This document shows positions 34,734 through 43,003 of a stretch of 64,000 bases of DNA, piece after piece. The stretch is taken from contig NZ_RDTE01000003.1 in assembly GCF_004125265.1 (NCBI RefSeq), positions 6,882,001 through 6,946,000 on the forward strand. The letters are read 5' to 3'. Numbering within the stretch: position 1 is the first letter of the stretch; every line of letters starts with the position of its first letter. The DNA comes from Streptomyces lydicus. GTDB taxonomy: Bacteria > Actinomycetota > Actinomycetes > Streptomycetales > Streptomycetaceae. The notes beneath the pieces were generated by a model that was not told the origin of the DNA, did no database searches, and worked only from the letters and a program-made list of their open reading frames with translations. A program made the position numbers and the translations under genes.

Positions 34734-35936
34734 ATGAAGACGATCGACGACCTCCAGGTAGCCGGTAAGCGGGTCTTTGTCCGCGCCGACCTGAATGTGC
34801 CGCTGGACGGCACCACCATCACCGACGACGGCCGGATCCGCGCCGTTGCCCCGACGATCGCCAAGCTCGTCGAGCGCGGCGCCAGGGTGATCGTCGCCTC
34901 CCACCTGGGCCGTCCCAAGGGCGCCCCGGACCCGGCCTTCTCGCTGGCTCCCGCCGCCGGGCGACTGGGGGAAATCCTCGGGCAGGACGTGGCGTTCGCG
35001 ACCGACACGGTCGGTGAGTCCGCCGCGTCCGTGACGGCCGCGCTGGCCGACGGCCAGGTGGCCGTGCTGGAGAACCTTCGCTTCAACGCGGGCGAGACCA
35101 GCAAGGACGACGCCGAGCGCGCCGCCTTCGCCGACCGTCTCGCCGCCCTCGCGGACCTGTACGTGGGCGACGGCTTCGGTGCCGTGCACCGCAAGCACGC
35201 CTCGGTCTACGACCTGCCCCGGCGCCTTCCGCACGCCGCCGGCGATCTGATCGCCACCGAGGTGCGCGTCCTGAAGAAGCTCACCGAGGACGTCAAGCGC
35301 CCCTACGCCGTCGTGCTCGGCGGCGCCAAGGTCTCCGACAAGCTCGCCGTCATCGACCAGCTGATCGAGAAGGCCGACCGCATCCTGGTCGGCGGCGGGA
35401 TGGCGTACACCTTCCTCAAGGCCAAGGGCCACGAGGTCGGCATCTCGCTGCTCCAGGAAGACCAGGTCCCGGCCTGCCTGGAGTATCTGGCGCGGGCCGA
35501 GAAGCGCGGTGTGGAGTTCGTCCTCCCCGTCGACGTCCTGGTGTCGTCCGAGTTCCCGGACCTGAAGACCAAGGCCCCGGCCCACCCCGACATCGTCGCC
35601 GCGGACGCCATCCCGGCCGACAAGGAGGGCCTGGACATCGGCCCGAAGACCCGCGAGCTCTACGCCGCGAAGCTCGCCGACGCGGCCACCGTCTTCTGGA
35701 ACGGCCCGATGGGCGTCTTCGAGCACCCCGACTACGCCGGCGGCACCGAGGCCGTCGCGAAGGGACTGCTGGACTCGGACGCCTTCACCGTCGTCGGCGG
35801 TGGTGACTCGGCCGCCGCCGTGCGCCTGCTGGGCTTCGACGAGAATGCATTCGGCCATATTTCGACCGGCGGCGGCGCCAGCCTCGAATACCTCGAAGGC
35901 AAGACGCTGCCCGGCCTCGCCGCTCTGGAGGACTGA
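34734..35936 (+). CDS. pgk: Phosphoglycerate kinase
   Basis: 400 residues. It transfers phosphate from 1,3-bisphosphoglycerate to ADP. Family motifs are FVRADLNVPLD, SHLGRPKG, ENLRFNAGE, VLGGAKVSDK and the nucleotide-binding VGGGDSAAAV near the C-terminus. The usual GE.(F/Y)H dyad region reads VGDGFGAVHRKHAS. The ATG at 34734 is chosen because GGAG lies 9 nt upstream and the protein begins MKTIDDL as in relatives; an ATG at 34719 and a start at 34716 are in frame but lack support. tpiA follows after 5 bp. Confidence 0.97.
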   Translation: MKTIDDLQVAGKRVFVRADLNVPLDGTTITDDGRIRAVAPTIAKLVERGARVIVASHLGRPKGAPDPAFSLAPAAGRLGEILGQDVAFATDTVGESAASVTAALADGQVAVLENLRFNAGETSKDDAERAAFADRLAALADLYVGDGFGAVHRKHASVYDLPRRLPHAAGDLIATEVRVLKKLTEDVKRPYAVVLGGAKVSDKLAVIDQLIEKADRILVGGGMAYTFLKAKGHEVGISLLQEDQVPACLEYLARAEKRGVEFVLPVDVLVSSEFPDLKTKAPAHPDIVAADAIPADKEGLDIGPKTRELYAAKLADAATVFWNGPMGVFEHPDYAGGTEAVAKGLLDSDAFTVVGGGDSAAAVRLLGFDENAFGHISTGGGASLEYLEGKTLPGLAALED

Positions 35937-35941
35937 ACAAC

Positions 35942-36718
<777 letters not shown>

Positions 36719-36725
36719 CAGCTAT

Positions 36726-36794
36726 GACGAGGGGGAGCCCTCGTCGTACCCTGTCGGGGCCGGGACCGGTGCAGCAGCACCGCCCCCGGCCCCG
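36726..36794 (+). terminator. Tandem hairpins after tpiA
   Basis: The first stem is GACGAGGG (36726-36733) with CCCTCGTC (36738-36745). The second is a 16-bp stem with one 2-nt internal mismatch, 36755-36772 with 36777-36794, followed by CACCCTTTGTT. Confidence 0.75.
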
Positions 36795-36859
36795 CACCCT
36801 TTGTTACCGATATCGTGATCCATACCTCCGTCCGTCAGTCCTAGAGAGTTGGTCCAGCC

Positions 36860-37096
36860 GTGGTCATCGGGTTCTCGATCGCCCTCATCGTCTTCAGCCT
36901 GCTGCTGATGATGCTGGTGCTCATGCACAAGGGAAAGGGCGGCGGCCTGTCCGACATGTTCGGTGGCGGCATGCAGTCCTCGGTCGGTGGCTCCTCGGTC
37001 GCCGAGCGCAACCTCGACCGCATCACCATCGTGATCGGTCTGCTGTGGTTCGCCTGCATCGTTGTGCTCGGCATCCTGATGAAGCTCAGCAACTGA
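36860..37096 (+). CDS. secG: Protein translocase subunit SecG
   Basis: 78 residues with two membrane helices (FSIALIVFSLLLMMLVLMH and TIVIGLLWFACIVVLGI). They are joined by the conserved Gly-rich cytoplasmic loop KGKGGGLSDMFGGG. SecG assists SecYE-SecA in protein export. The GTG at 36860 follows AGAGAG at a long distance. The gene sits in its usual actinobacterial place after tpiA, separated by the tandem hairpins. Confidence 0.95.
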   Translation: MVIGFSIALIVFSLLLMMLVLMHKGKGGGLSDMFGGGMQSSVGGSSVAERNLDRITIVIGLLWFACIVVLGILMKLSN

Positions 37097-37251
37097 CAAT
37101 GCGTCGGAGGCGCGGCCTATCATGAGGCAGGCGTCCTCGGACGGGTAACTCCAGCCACTGGACGCGCGTTGGGCCTTACGTAGACTGGGGCGTTCCGCAG
37201 CCCAGCTGCTGCGAGAGGCTGTGCAGCACCATGACGCAGGGAGTTACGACC

Positions 37252-37587
37252 GTGGCAAGTGGCAACGCGATCCGAGGAAGTCGGGTCGGGGCGGGGCCGA
37301 TGGGGGAGGCCGAGCGCGGCGAGTCCGCGCCGCGTACCCGCATCTCCTTCTGGTGCTCCAACGGGCACGAGACGCAGCCCAGCTTCGCCGGCGACGCGCA
37401 GGTTCCGGACACCTGGGACTGCCCGCGCTGTGGTTTCCCGGCAGGCAAGGACCGGGACAGCCCCCCGGACCCGCCGCGCACCGAGCCCTACAAGACCCAC
37501 CTCGCCTACGTCCGGGAGCGCCGCAGCGACGCCGACGGTGAGGCGATCCTCGCGGAGGCGCTTGCCAAGCTCCGCGGCGAAATCTGA
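37252..37587 (+). CDS. RbpA-family RNA polymerase-binding protein (paralogue type)
   Basis: 111 residues. The zinc-ribbon ligands are visible (WCSNGHE and WDCPRCGFPAG), as is the C-terminal sigma-binding helix region (KTHLAYVRERRSDADGEAILAEALAKL). RbpA-type proteins bind RNA polymerase and the principal sigma factor and stimulate open-complex formation. This copy, beside secG and pgi, differs from the RbpA usually found beside a polyprenol mannosyltransferase gene and is probably the paralogue often called RbpB. The GTG at 37252 follows GGGAG. A promoter candidate is TGGACG-N16-TAGACT at 37159-37186. Confidence 0.85.
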   Translation: MASGNAIRGSRVGAGPMGEAERGESAPRTRISFWCSNGHETQPSFAGDAQVPDTWDCPRCGFPAGKDRDSPPDPPRTEPYKTHLAYVRERRSDADGEAILAEALAKLRGEI

Positions 37588-37606
37588 CGGATCTGCCAGC
37601 TCATCT

Positions 37607-37657
37607 CGGTCGGCCCGGCCGGAGGGGACCACACACCCCCTCCGGCCGGGCCGACCG
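37607..37657 (+). terminator. 21-bp perfect hairpin after the rbpA paralogue
   Basis: 37607-37627 is the exact inverse complement of 37637-37657, with a 9-nt loop (ACCACACAC). It starts about 20 bp after the stop codon. Confidence 0.85.
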
Positions 37658-37833
37658 CGTTGGTACGCCGTCGCGGGCCTCGCCCGTCGCGCATCCGTTC
37701 CGCGGCCGTTCCGCGGCCGTTCCGCGTCCGCTCTGCGGCCTGCCGTACCTGTCACCTGCCGTACCTGTTGCCTGCCGCATCGGCCCTGCCGGGCACATCT
37801 GAGGCAGTGGAGGGGGCAGTTGCCCGAGGGTCG
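37658..37833. repeat. Non-coding spacer with 11-bp and 17-bp direct repeats
   Basis: CCGTTCCGCGG is repeated at 37695, 37706 and, with one change, 37717. CCTGCCGTACCTGT then occurs twice at 17-bp spacing (about 37739-37770). No gene is evident. Confidence 0.65.
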
Positions 37834-37856
37834 CTGTCAGTGGTCGCCCGTACTGT
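37834..37856 (+). promoter_or_regulatory. DNA-damage-type promoter before the MFS exporter
   Basis: CTGTCAGTG (37834-37842), exactly 8 bp, TACTGT (37851-37856). This is one mismatch (the first base) from TTGTCRGTG-N8-TANNNT. The predicted start is near 37863, leaving a leader of about 40 nt before the ATG. Confidence 0.6.
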
Positions 37857-37903
37857 TTTCGTAGGCGCACGAAGCGCACGAGGTGGACGGGGGACGGGGC
37901 GGG

Positions 37904-39184
37904 ATGGCACGCAAAAAGGCAGGCGCGGCGGCGGGCACGGGGACGGGGAAGAGCGCGGAGAGGGACCGTGCGGCAGGAGCCGGCGGGCTCATCCGGGGTG
38001 GTGGCTTCGGCCGGTTATGCGGCGCCGCCGCCGTTTCCCGCTTCGGTGATGCCCTGCGCGGTACGGCGCTGCCGTTGCTCGCCTACAGCCTGACCGGTTC
38101 CCCGCTGTTGATCTCGCTCGTCACCGCCTGCGGCTTCGTTCCCTGGCTGCTTTTCGGGCTGTTGGGCGGCGCGGTGGCCGACCGTGTGGACCAGCGGCGG
38201 GCGATGTGGGCGGTCGATGTGCTGCGCGGGCTGCTGATGGCCGGCTTCGCCCTCGCGGTGGCGCTCGACCGGGTGAGCATCGGGCTGCTGCTCGCCCTTT
38301 CCTTCGCGCTGACCACCCTTCAGACGCTCTTCGACAACGCCGCCACGGCCCTGCTGCCCGCAGTGGTGCCCCAGGAGAAACTGGGCCTGGCCAACGCGCG
38401 CCTGATGACCTGTCAGGAGGTGTCGGGACGCTTCGTCGGCGGGCCGTTCGCTCCGGTGCTCATCGCGCTCGGCGCCGCGCTCCCCTTCCTGGCCGACGCG
38501 GTCACCTACTTCCTTGCGGCCGCTCTCGTCGCTTCCCTGCGCACCGGCCCGCCGGCCGCTCGTCCGGCCGTCGCGGGACGCACCCTGCGGCACGACATCG
38601 CCGAGGGGATACGGCGGTTGTGGCGCGACCGGGTGCTGCGTGCCCTGTGCCTGTCGGTGGCGCTGGGCAATATCGGCCTCGGCGCCCTGATCGCGACCCT
38701 GGTGGTGGTCGTCAAGAGGTGGCTGGGTGCCGGGGATTTCGGCTATGCGGCAGTGACGACCGGGTACGGCATCGGGATGGTGCTGGGCGGCCTCCTCGCA
38801 CGGCGGGCGATCGCCGCGGCCGGGGGCGGCGGCCGTGCCCTGCTGGTCGCCGGAGTGCTCCAGACCGTGGTGCTGGTGGGTCTCGGGACGCTGCGCTCAG
38901 CGGCGGCCGCGGCCGTCTTCCTGGGCCTGTTCGGCTTCGCCTCCATGGTGATCAACGTCTTGGAGGCCACCGTCGTACAACGGCGCAGCCCGGCCGGGAT
39001 GCTCGGCAGGATCAGCGCCGCCTTCCGTACGGTCTCCGTCGCCGGGACGCCGCTCGGCGCGCTGCTCGGCGGCGCGGTCGCCGGGCTGTACGGTCCCCGC
39101 AGCCCGGCGCTGCTGGCCGCCGGGCTGCTGGCCCTGGGCGCGGTTGCGCTGATACCTGTTCTTCAGGCCCCCGACACCCCCTAG
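37904..39184 (+). CDS. MFS-family exporter
   Basis: 426 residues with 10-12 hydrophobic segments. It opens with a Lys/Gly/Ala-rich cytoplasmic tail (1-35), then FGDALRGTALPLLAYSLTGSPLLISL. The loop GGAVADRVDQRRAM between helices 2 and 3 is the major-facilitator signature of the MFS_3/enterobactin-exporter-like group. Substrates are typically drugs or secondary metabolites. The ATG at 37904 follows a G-rich stretch; a GTG at 37883 is an alternative. The upstream promoter is of the DNA-damage type, so induction by genotoxic compounds is predicted. Confidence 0.82.
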   Translation: MARKKAGAAAGTGTGKSAERDRAAGAGGLIRGGGFGRLCGAAAVSRFGDALRGTALPLLAYSLTGSPLLISLVTACGFVPWLLFGLLGGAVADRVDQRRAMWAVDVLRGLLMAGFALAVALDRVSIGLLLALSFALTTLQTLFDNAATALLPAVVPQEKLGLANARLMTCQEVSGRFVGGPFAPVLIALGAALPFLADAVTYFLAAALVASLRTGPPAARPAVAGRTLRHDIAEGIRRLWRDRVLRALCLSVALGNIGLGALIATLVVVVKRWLGAGDFGYAAVTTGYGIGMVLGGLLARRAIAAAGGGGRALLVAGVLQTVVLVGLGTLRSAAAAAVFLGLFGFASMVINVLEATVVQRRSPAGMLGRISAAFRTVSVAGTPLGALLGGAVAGLYGPRSPALLAAGLLALGAVALIPVLQAPDTP

Positions 39185-39205
39185 CCCGGCGGCGGACGGC
39201 TCCCT

Positions 39206-39246
39206 TCCCCCACTCTCGGCTTCGCTCGAGTGGGAGGTGCCCCCAT
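39206..39246. repeat. Dispersed Streptomyces palindromic repeat, copy 1
   Basis: The 41-bp element (TCCCCC then ACTCTCGGCTTCGCTCGAG and GGG...CCCCCAT) includes a CCCACTC/GAGTGGG stem. It matches the element inside sufD at 56295-56334 and resembles short repeats common in Streptomyces genomes. It lies between the MFS gene and pgi. Confidence 0.75.
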
Positions 39247-39304
39247 CGCGCGCTGATCAATTAGGTTGGGAGACGGCGGGGCCGGTACGAGAAGAAGAAG
39301 GCTG

Positions 39305-40966
39305 ATGTCCGAGATGAACGCAGAAGGCCGCAGCAGGCTCGATCAGTTGCCTGAGTGGACCGCGCTGAGCAAGCACCGGGAGCAGATGGCGCAGGTGCAT
39401 CTGCGCGAGCTGTTCGAGCGGGACCCGGGGCGCGCCGAGCGCTACACCCTCCAGGTCGGCGATCTGCACCTGGACTACTCCAAGCATCTGGTCACCGACG
39501 AGACGCTGGGGCTGCTGCGCGACCTGGCCGCGGCGCGGGGCGTGGCCGAGCTGCGGGACGCGATGTTCCGCGGGGAGAAGATCAACATCACCGAGCGGCG
39601 CTCCGTGCTGCATGTCGCGCTGCGCGCCCCTGCCTCCGAGGCCATCAAGAGCGACGGCGAGAACGTCGTCCCCGGGGTGCACCACGTCCTGACGAGGATG
39701 GGCACCTTCGCCGACCGGATCCGCTCCGGCGACTGGAAGGGCCACACCGGCAAGAGGATCAAGACCGTCGTCAACATCGGTATCGGCGGCTCGGACCTGG
39801 GCCCGGCGATGGCGTACGAGGCGCTGCGCGCCTTCACCCACCGGGACATGCAGTTCCGCTTCGTCTCCAATGTGGACGGCGCCGATCTGCACGAGGCGGT
39901 CCGCGATCTGGACCCGGCCGAGACGCTGTTCATCGTCGCCTCGAAGACCTTCACCACCATCGAGACCATCACCAACGCCACCTCGGCCCGCGACTGGCTG
40001 CTGACCGGCCTCGGTGCCGGGACAGAGGCCGTCGCCAAGCACTTCGTGGCGGTGTCGACCAACGCCGGGAAGGTCGCGGAGTTCGGTATCGACACGGACA
40101 ACATGTTCGAGTTCTGGGACTGGGTCGGCGGCCGCTACTCCTACGACTCCGCCATCGGCCTGTCGCTGATGGTCGCGATCGGCCCGGAGTGCTTCCGCGA
40201 GATGCTGGCCGGCTTCCACCTCGTCGACGAGCACTTCCGCAGCGCCCCGCCGGAGGAGAACGCCCCGCTGCTGCTGGGCCTGCTCGGCATCTGGTACGGC
40301 AACTTCTGGGACGCGCAGTCGCATGCCGTGCTGCCCTACAGCCACTACCTCTCCAAGTTCACCGCCTATCTGCAGCAGCTGGACATGGAGTCCAACGGCA
40401 AGTCCGTGGACCGCGAGGGCCATCGGGTCGGCTGGCAGACCGGCCCCGTCGTCTGGGGCACCCCCGGCACGAACGGCCAGCATGCCTACTACCAGCTGCT
40501 CCACCAGGGCACGAAGATGATCCCGGCCGACTTCATCGGCTTCGCCCGGCCGGTCGACGATCTGCAGCCGGGCCTGGTCGCCCAGCACGACCTGCTGATG
40601 GCCAACCTGTTCGCCCAGGGCCAGGCGCTGGCGTTCGGCAAGACGCCGGAGGAGGTGCGTGCCGAGGGCGTGGCCGAGGAACTGGTGCCGCACAAGACCT
40701 TCCCGGGCAACCGGCCCACCACCACCATCCTGGCCGGTGAACTCAGCCCGTCCGTGCTGGGCCAGTTGATCGCGCTCTACGAGCACAAGGTGTTCGTCCA
40801 GGGCGCGGTCTGGCACATCGACTCCTTCGACCAGTGGGGCGTGGAGTTGGGCAAGGTCCTGGCCAAGCGCGTCGAACCGGCCCTGACGGACGGCGCCGAG
40901 GTGCCGGGTCTCGGCGCCTCCACGGCCGGCCTGGTCACCAAGTACCGGGAGCTGCGCGGACGTTGA
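39305..40966 (+). CDS. pgi: Glucose-6-phosphate isomerase
   Basis: 553 residues. It interconverts glucose-6-phosphate and fructose-6-phosphate, linking the glycolytic and pentose-phosphate clusters here. Signature regions are NIGIGGSDLGPAM, the phosphate loop SKTFTTIETITNA, SNGKSVDREG, the GTNGQHAYYQLLHQG active-site helix and the Lys near the C-terminus (VTKYRELRG). The ATG at 39305 follows GAAGAAGAAGG. It is transcribed toward pgl and separated from it by a long palindrome. Confidence 0.97.
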   Translation: MSEMNAEGRSRLDQLPEWTALSKHREQMAQVHLRELFERDPGRAERYTLQVGDLHLDYSKHLVTDETLGLLRDLAAARGVAELRDAMFRGEKINITERRSVLHVALRAPASEAIKSDGENVVPGVHHVLTRMGTFADRIRSGDWKGHTGKRIKTVVNIGIGGSDLGPAMAYEALRAFTHRDMQFRFVSNVDGADLHEAVRDLDPAETLFIVASKTFTTIETITNATSARDWLLTGLGAGTEAVAKHFVAVSTNAGKVAEFGIDTDNMFEFWDWVGGRYSYDSAIGLSLMVAIGPECFREMLAGFHLVDEHFRSAPPEENAPLLLGLLGIWYGNFWDAQSHAVLPYSHYLSKFTAYLQQLDMESNGKSVDREGHRVGWQTGPVVWGTPGTNGQHAYYQLLHQGTKMIPADFIGFARPVDDLQPGLVAQHDLLMANLFAQGQALAFGKTPEEVRAEGVAEELVPHKTFPGNRPTTTILAGELSPSVLGQLIALYEHKVFVQGAVWHIDSFDQWGVELGKVLAKRVEPALTDGAEVPGLGASTAGLVTKYRELRGR

Positions 40967-41071
40967 TCACCGGGGTCGCCGGGGGCACCGGGGCACCGGG
41001 GTCACCGGCGATCTCGCCGATCACTGACACGGCCGGGATCACCGGCAGTGTCGCCCGCTGACCACGGTGAC

Positions 41072-41145
41072 GCCGAAGGCCCCGAGCCCTCCAGGGGATG
41101 CCGTTGGTACCAACGACATCTCCCTCAGGGCGCGGGGCCTTCGGT
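41072..41145. terminator. 74-bp near-perfect palindrome between pgi and pgl
   Basis: It is centred on GTTGGTACCAAC (between 41108 and 41109). Of 37 position pairs, 30 are Watson-Crick and two are G-T; the mismatches form two single-base bulges and one 3-nt internal loop. It lies between two convergent operons and should terminate transcription from both sides; it could also extrude as a cruciform. Confidence 0.8.
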
Positions 41146-41165
41146 ATCGGCTCCTGCTGCGGCGT

Positions 41166-41948
41166 TCAGGCCGACGCCGGCGGGTAGAGGCCGCGCGGCA
41201 GTTGTGCCGCCGCCGCCTCGTCCAGCAGCCACAGGGTCCGGCTGCGGCCGCGTGCACCGGCCGCCGGAGCCTGGACCTCCCCGGCGCCGGAGAGGGCGAT
41301 CGCCGCGGCGTTGGCCTTGTCCTCACCGGCCGCCAGCAGCCAGACCTCCCGCGCCGCGCGGATCGCGGGCAGGGTCAGCGAGGTACGGGTGGGCGGCGGC
41401 TTGGGTGCGCCGTGTACCCCCACCACCGTCCGCTCCTGCTCGTAGACGGCAGGCAGCTCGGGGAAGAGCGAGGCCACATGGGTGTCCGGGCCGACGCCCA
41501 GCAGCAGGACGTCGAAGGAGGGCACCGGCCCGTGGTCCTCGGGGCCTGCCGCGGCGGCCAGTTCGGCCGCATACGCCTCGGCGGCGGCGTCGGCGTCCTT
41601 GCCGTACGGACCGTCCGACGGGGGCATGGGGTGCACCCGGGCCGGGTCCAGCGGGACGCTGTCCAGCAGCACCTGCCGGGCCTGGGTGTGGTTGCGCTCC
41701 GGATCGCCGTCCGGGAGGAACCGCTCGTCGCCCCACCACAGGTCGAGCCGGGACCAGTCCACGGCGTCGCGGGCGGGCGCCTCGGCGAGGGCCGCGAGCA
41801 GCCCGTTGCCGTTGCGCCCGCCGGTCAGGACCACGGAGGCGAAACCGCGGGCGGCCTGCGCATCCACGATCTTCGTGATCAGCCGGGCCGCCGCGGCCTT
41901 GGCCATCAGCTCCTTGTCGCGGTGGACGACGACCTGTGGAGCGCTCAC
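41166..41948 (-). CDS. pgl: 6-phosphogluconolactonase
   Basis: 260 residues. It hydrolyses 6-phosphogluconolactone, the product of Zwf. Family motifs are VVLTGGRNG near residue 40, WWGDERFLP with NHTQARQVLLD, LLLGVGPDTHVASLFP, and the C-terminal PAIRAAREVWLLAAGEDKA. The GTG overlaps the opcA stop as GTGA. It is the last gene of the tkt-tal-zwf-opcA-pgl operon, where each lower junction is overlapping or nearly so. Confidence 0.95.
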   Translation of the reverse strand: MSAPQVVVHRDKELMAKAAAARLITKIVDAQAARGFASVVLTGGRNGNGLLAALAEAPARDAVDWSRLDLWWGDERFLPDGDPERNHTQARQVLLDSVPLDPARVHPMPPSDGPYGKDADAAAEAYAAELAAAAGPEDHGPVPSFDVLLLGVGPDTHVASLFPELPAVYEQERTVVGVHGAPKPPPTRTSLTLPAIRAAREVWLLAAGEDKANAAAIALSGAGEVQAPAAGARGRSRTLWLLDEAAAAQLPRGLYPPASA

Positions 41949-43003
41949 TTGGCGGCTGCCTTCTTGTTGGCCGCCTTCTTCGCCGCGGGCTTGGCCGGAG
42001 CGTCCTTGCCGGCCTCCGGCTCCCCGGTCTTCGGCTCCCCGGCCTTCGCCTCCCCGGCCGACGGCTGCCCGCCGGCGGTGTCGGCGAGCCGGTCCACGCC
42101 GTATTTCAGGGCATCGGCGTAGATCTCGTCCGGGTCGAGCCGGCGCAGCTCCTCCGCCAGCAGCTCGGCGGTGTCCCGCCGCTTGAGCGCCACCGCACGG
42201 TCGGGCTGGCCGTGGATCGAGAGCGTGGCCAGCGAACCGTCCGGGCGGTCCAGCACGATCGCACCGGTGCCGGACTCCATCCGTGCGGCCGTCAGACCCG
42301 GGCCGTCGGACACCTTGCGGGTGACCGGGACCTGCAGCCGGTCGGCCAGCCACATGGCGAGCAGCTCACAGCTGGGGTTGAACTCCTCGCCGGTGACCTC
42401 GGCCGAGGTCACCGTGCAGGGTGCCTGGTCGAGCGCCGCCGCCAGCATCGAGCGCCAGGGCGTGATGCGGGCCCAGGCCAGATCGGTGTCACCCGGGGTG
42501 TAGGTGTCCGCGCGCGCCGCCAGTTCCTCGATGGGCTGCTCGGCGGCGTAGGCATCGGTCACCCGGCGCTGGGCCAGCGCGCCGAGCGGGTCCTTGGCCG
42601 GGTCCAGCGGGGCGTTCACCGCCCACCAGACCACGACCGGCGCGTCCGGCAGCAGCAGCGGGAGCACCACCGACTGGGCGTGGTCGATCACATCGCCGTA
42701 GAGCCGGAGTATCACCGTCTCGCCGGTGCCGGCGTCCGTGCCGAGCCGGACCTCGGCGTCGAGGCGGGCCTTGGCGCGGTCGCGCGGCGACCGGCTGACC
42801 CGCTTGATGACGACGAGGGTGCGCGAGGGGTGCTCACGGGACGCGTCGTTGGCCGCCTTCAGCGCGTCGTAGGCGTTCTCCTCGTCGGTGACGATGACGA
42901 GGGTGAGCACCATGCCTATGGCCGGGGTGCCGATCGCGCGGCGTCCCTCGACCAGCGCCTTGTTGATCTTGCTGGACGTGGTTTCCGTCAAATCGATCTT
43001 CAT
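41945..43003 (-). CDS. opcA: Glucose-6-phosphate dehydrogenase assembly protein OpcA
   Basis: 352 residues. OpcA allosterically activates Zwf in cyanobacteria and actinobacteria. Conserved stretches include HPSRTLVVIKR, PDAPVVVWWAVNAP, the LDPAKDPLGALA segment and the C-terminal DEIYADAL. The last 40 residues are a Lys/Ala/Pro/Glu tail with AKAGEPKTGEPEAG-like repeats. The ATG overlaps the zwf stop (ATGA) and the stop overlaps the pgl GTG, so stoichiometric production is likely. Confidence 0.95.
   Translation of the reverse strand: MKIDLTETTSSKINKALVEGRRAIGTPAIGMVLTLVIVTDEENAYDALKAANDASREHPSRTLVVIKRVSRSPRDRAKARLDAEVRLGTDAGTGETVILRLYGDVIDHAQSVVLPLLLPDAPVVVWWAVNAPLDPAKDPLGALAQRRVTDAYAAEQPIEELAARADTYTPGDTDLAWARITPWRSMLAAALDQAPCTVTSAEVTGEEFNPSCELLAMWLADRLQVPVTRKVSDGPGLTAARMESGTGAIVLDRPDGSLATLSIHGQPDRAVALKRRDTAELLAEELRRLDPDEIYADALKYGVDRLADTAGGQPSAGEAKAGEPKTGEPEAGKDAPAKPAAKKAANKKAAAK

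Noticed and set aside
37090..37110. TGTCAGT-like sequence on the minus strand near the end of secG
   Set aside because: TTGTCAGTT lacks the last G and there is no TANNNT at 8-bp spacing, so it is not a damage promoter.
41020..41035. GTGTCAGTG on the minus strand after pgi
   Set aside because: The base at the expected -10 reads GATCGC, not TANNNT, and no gene follows in that direction.
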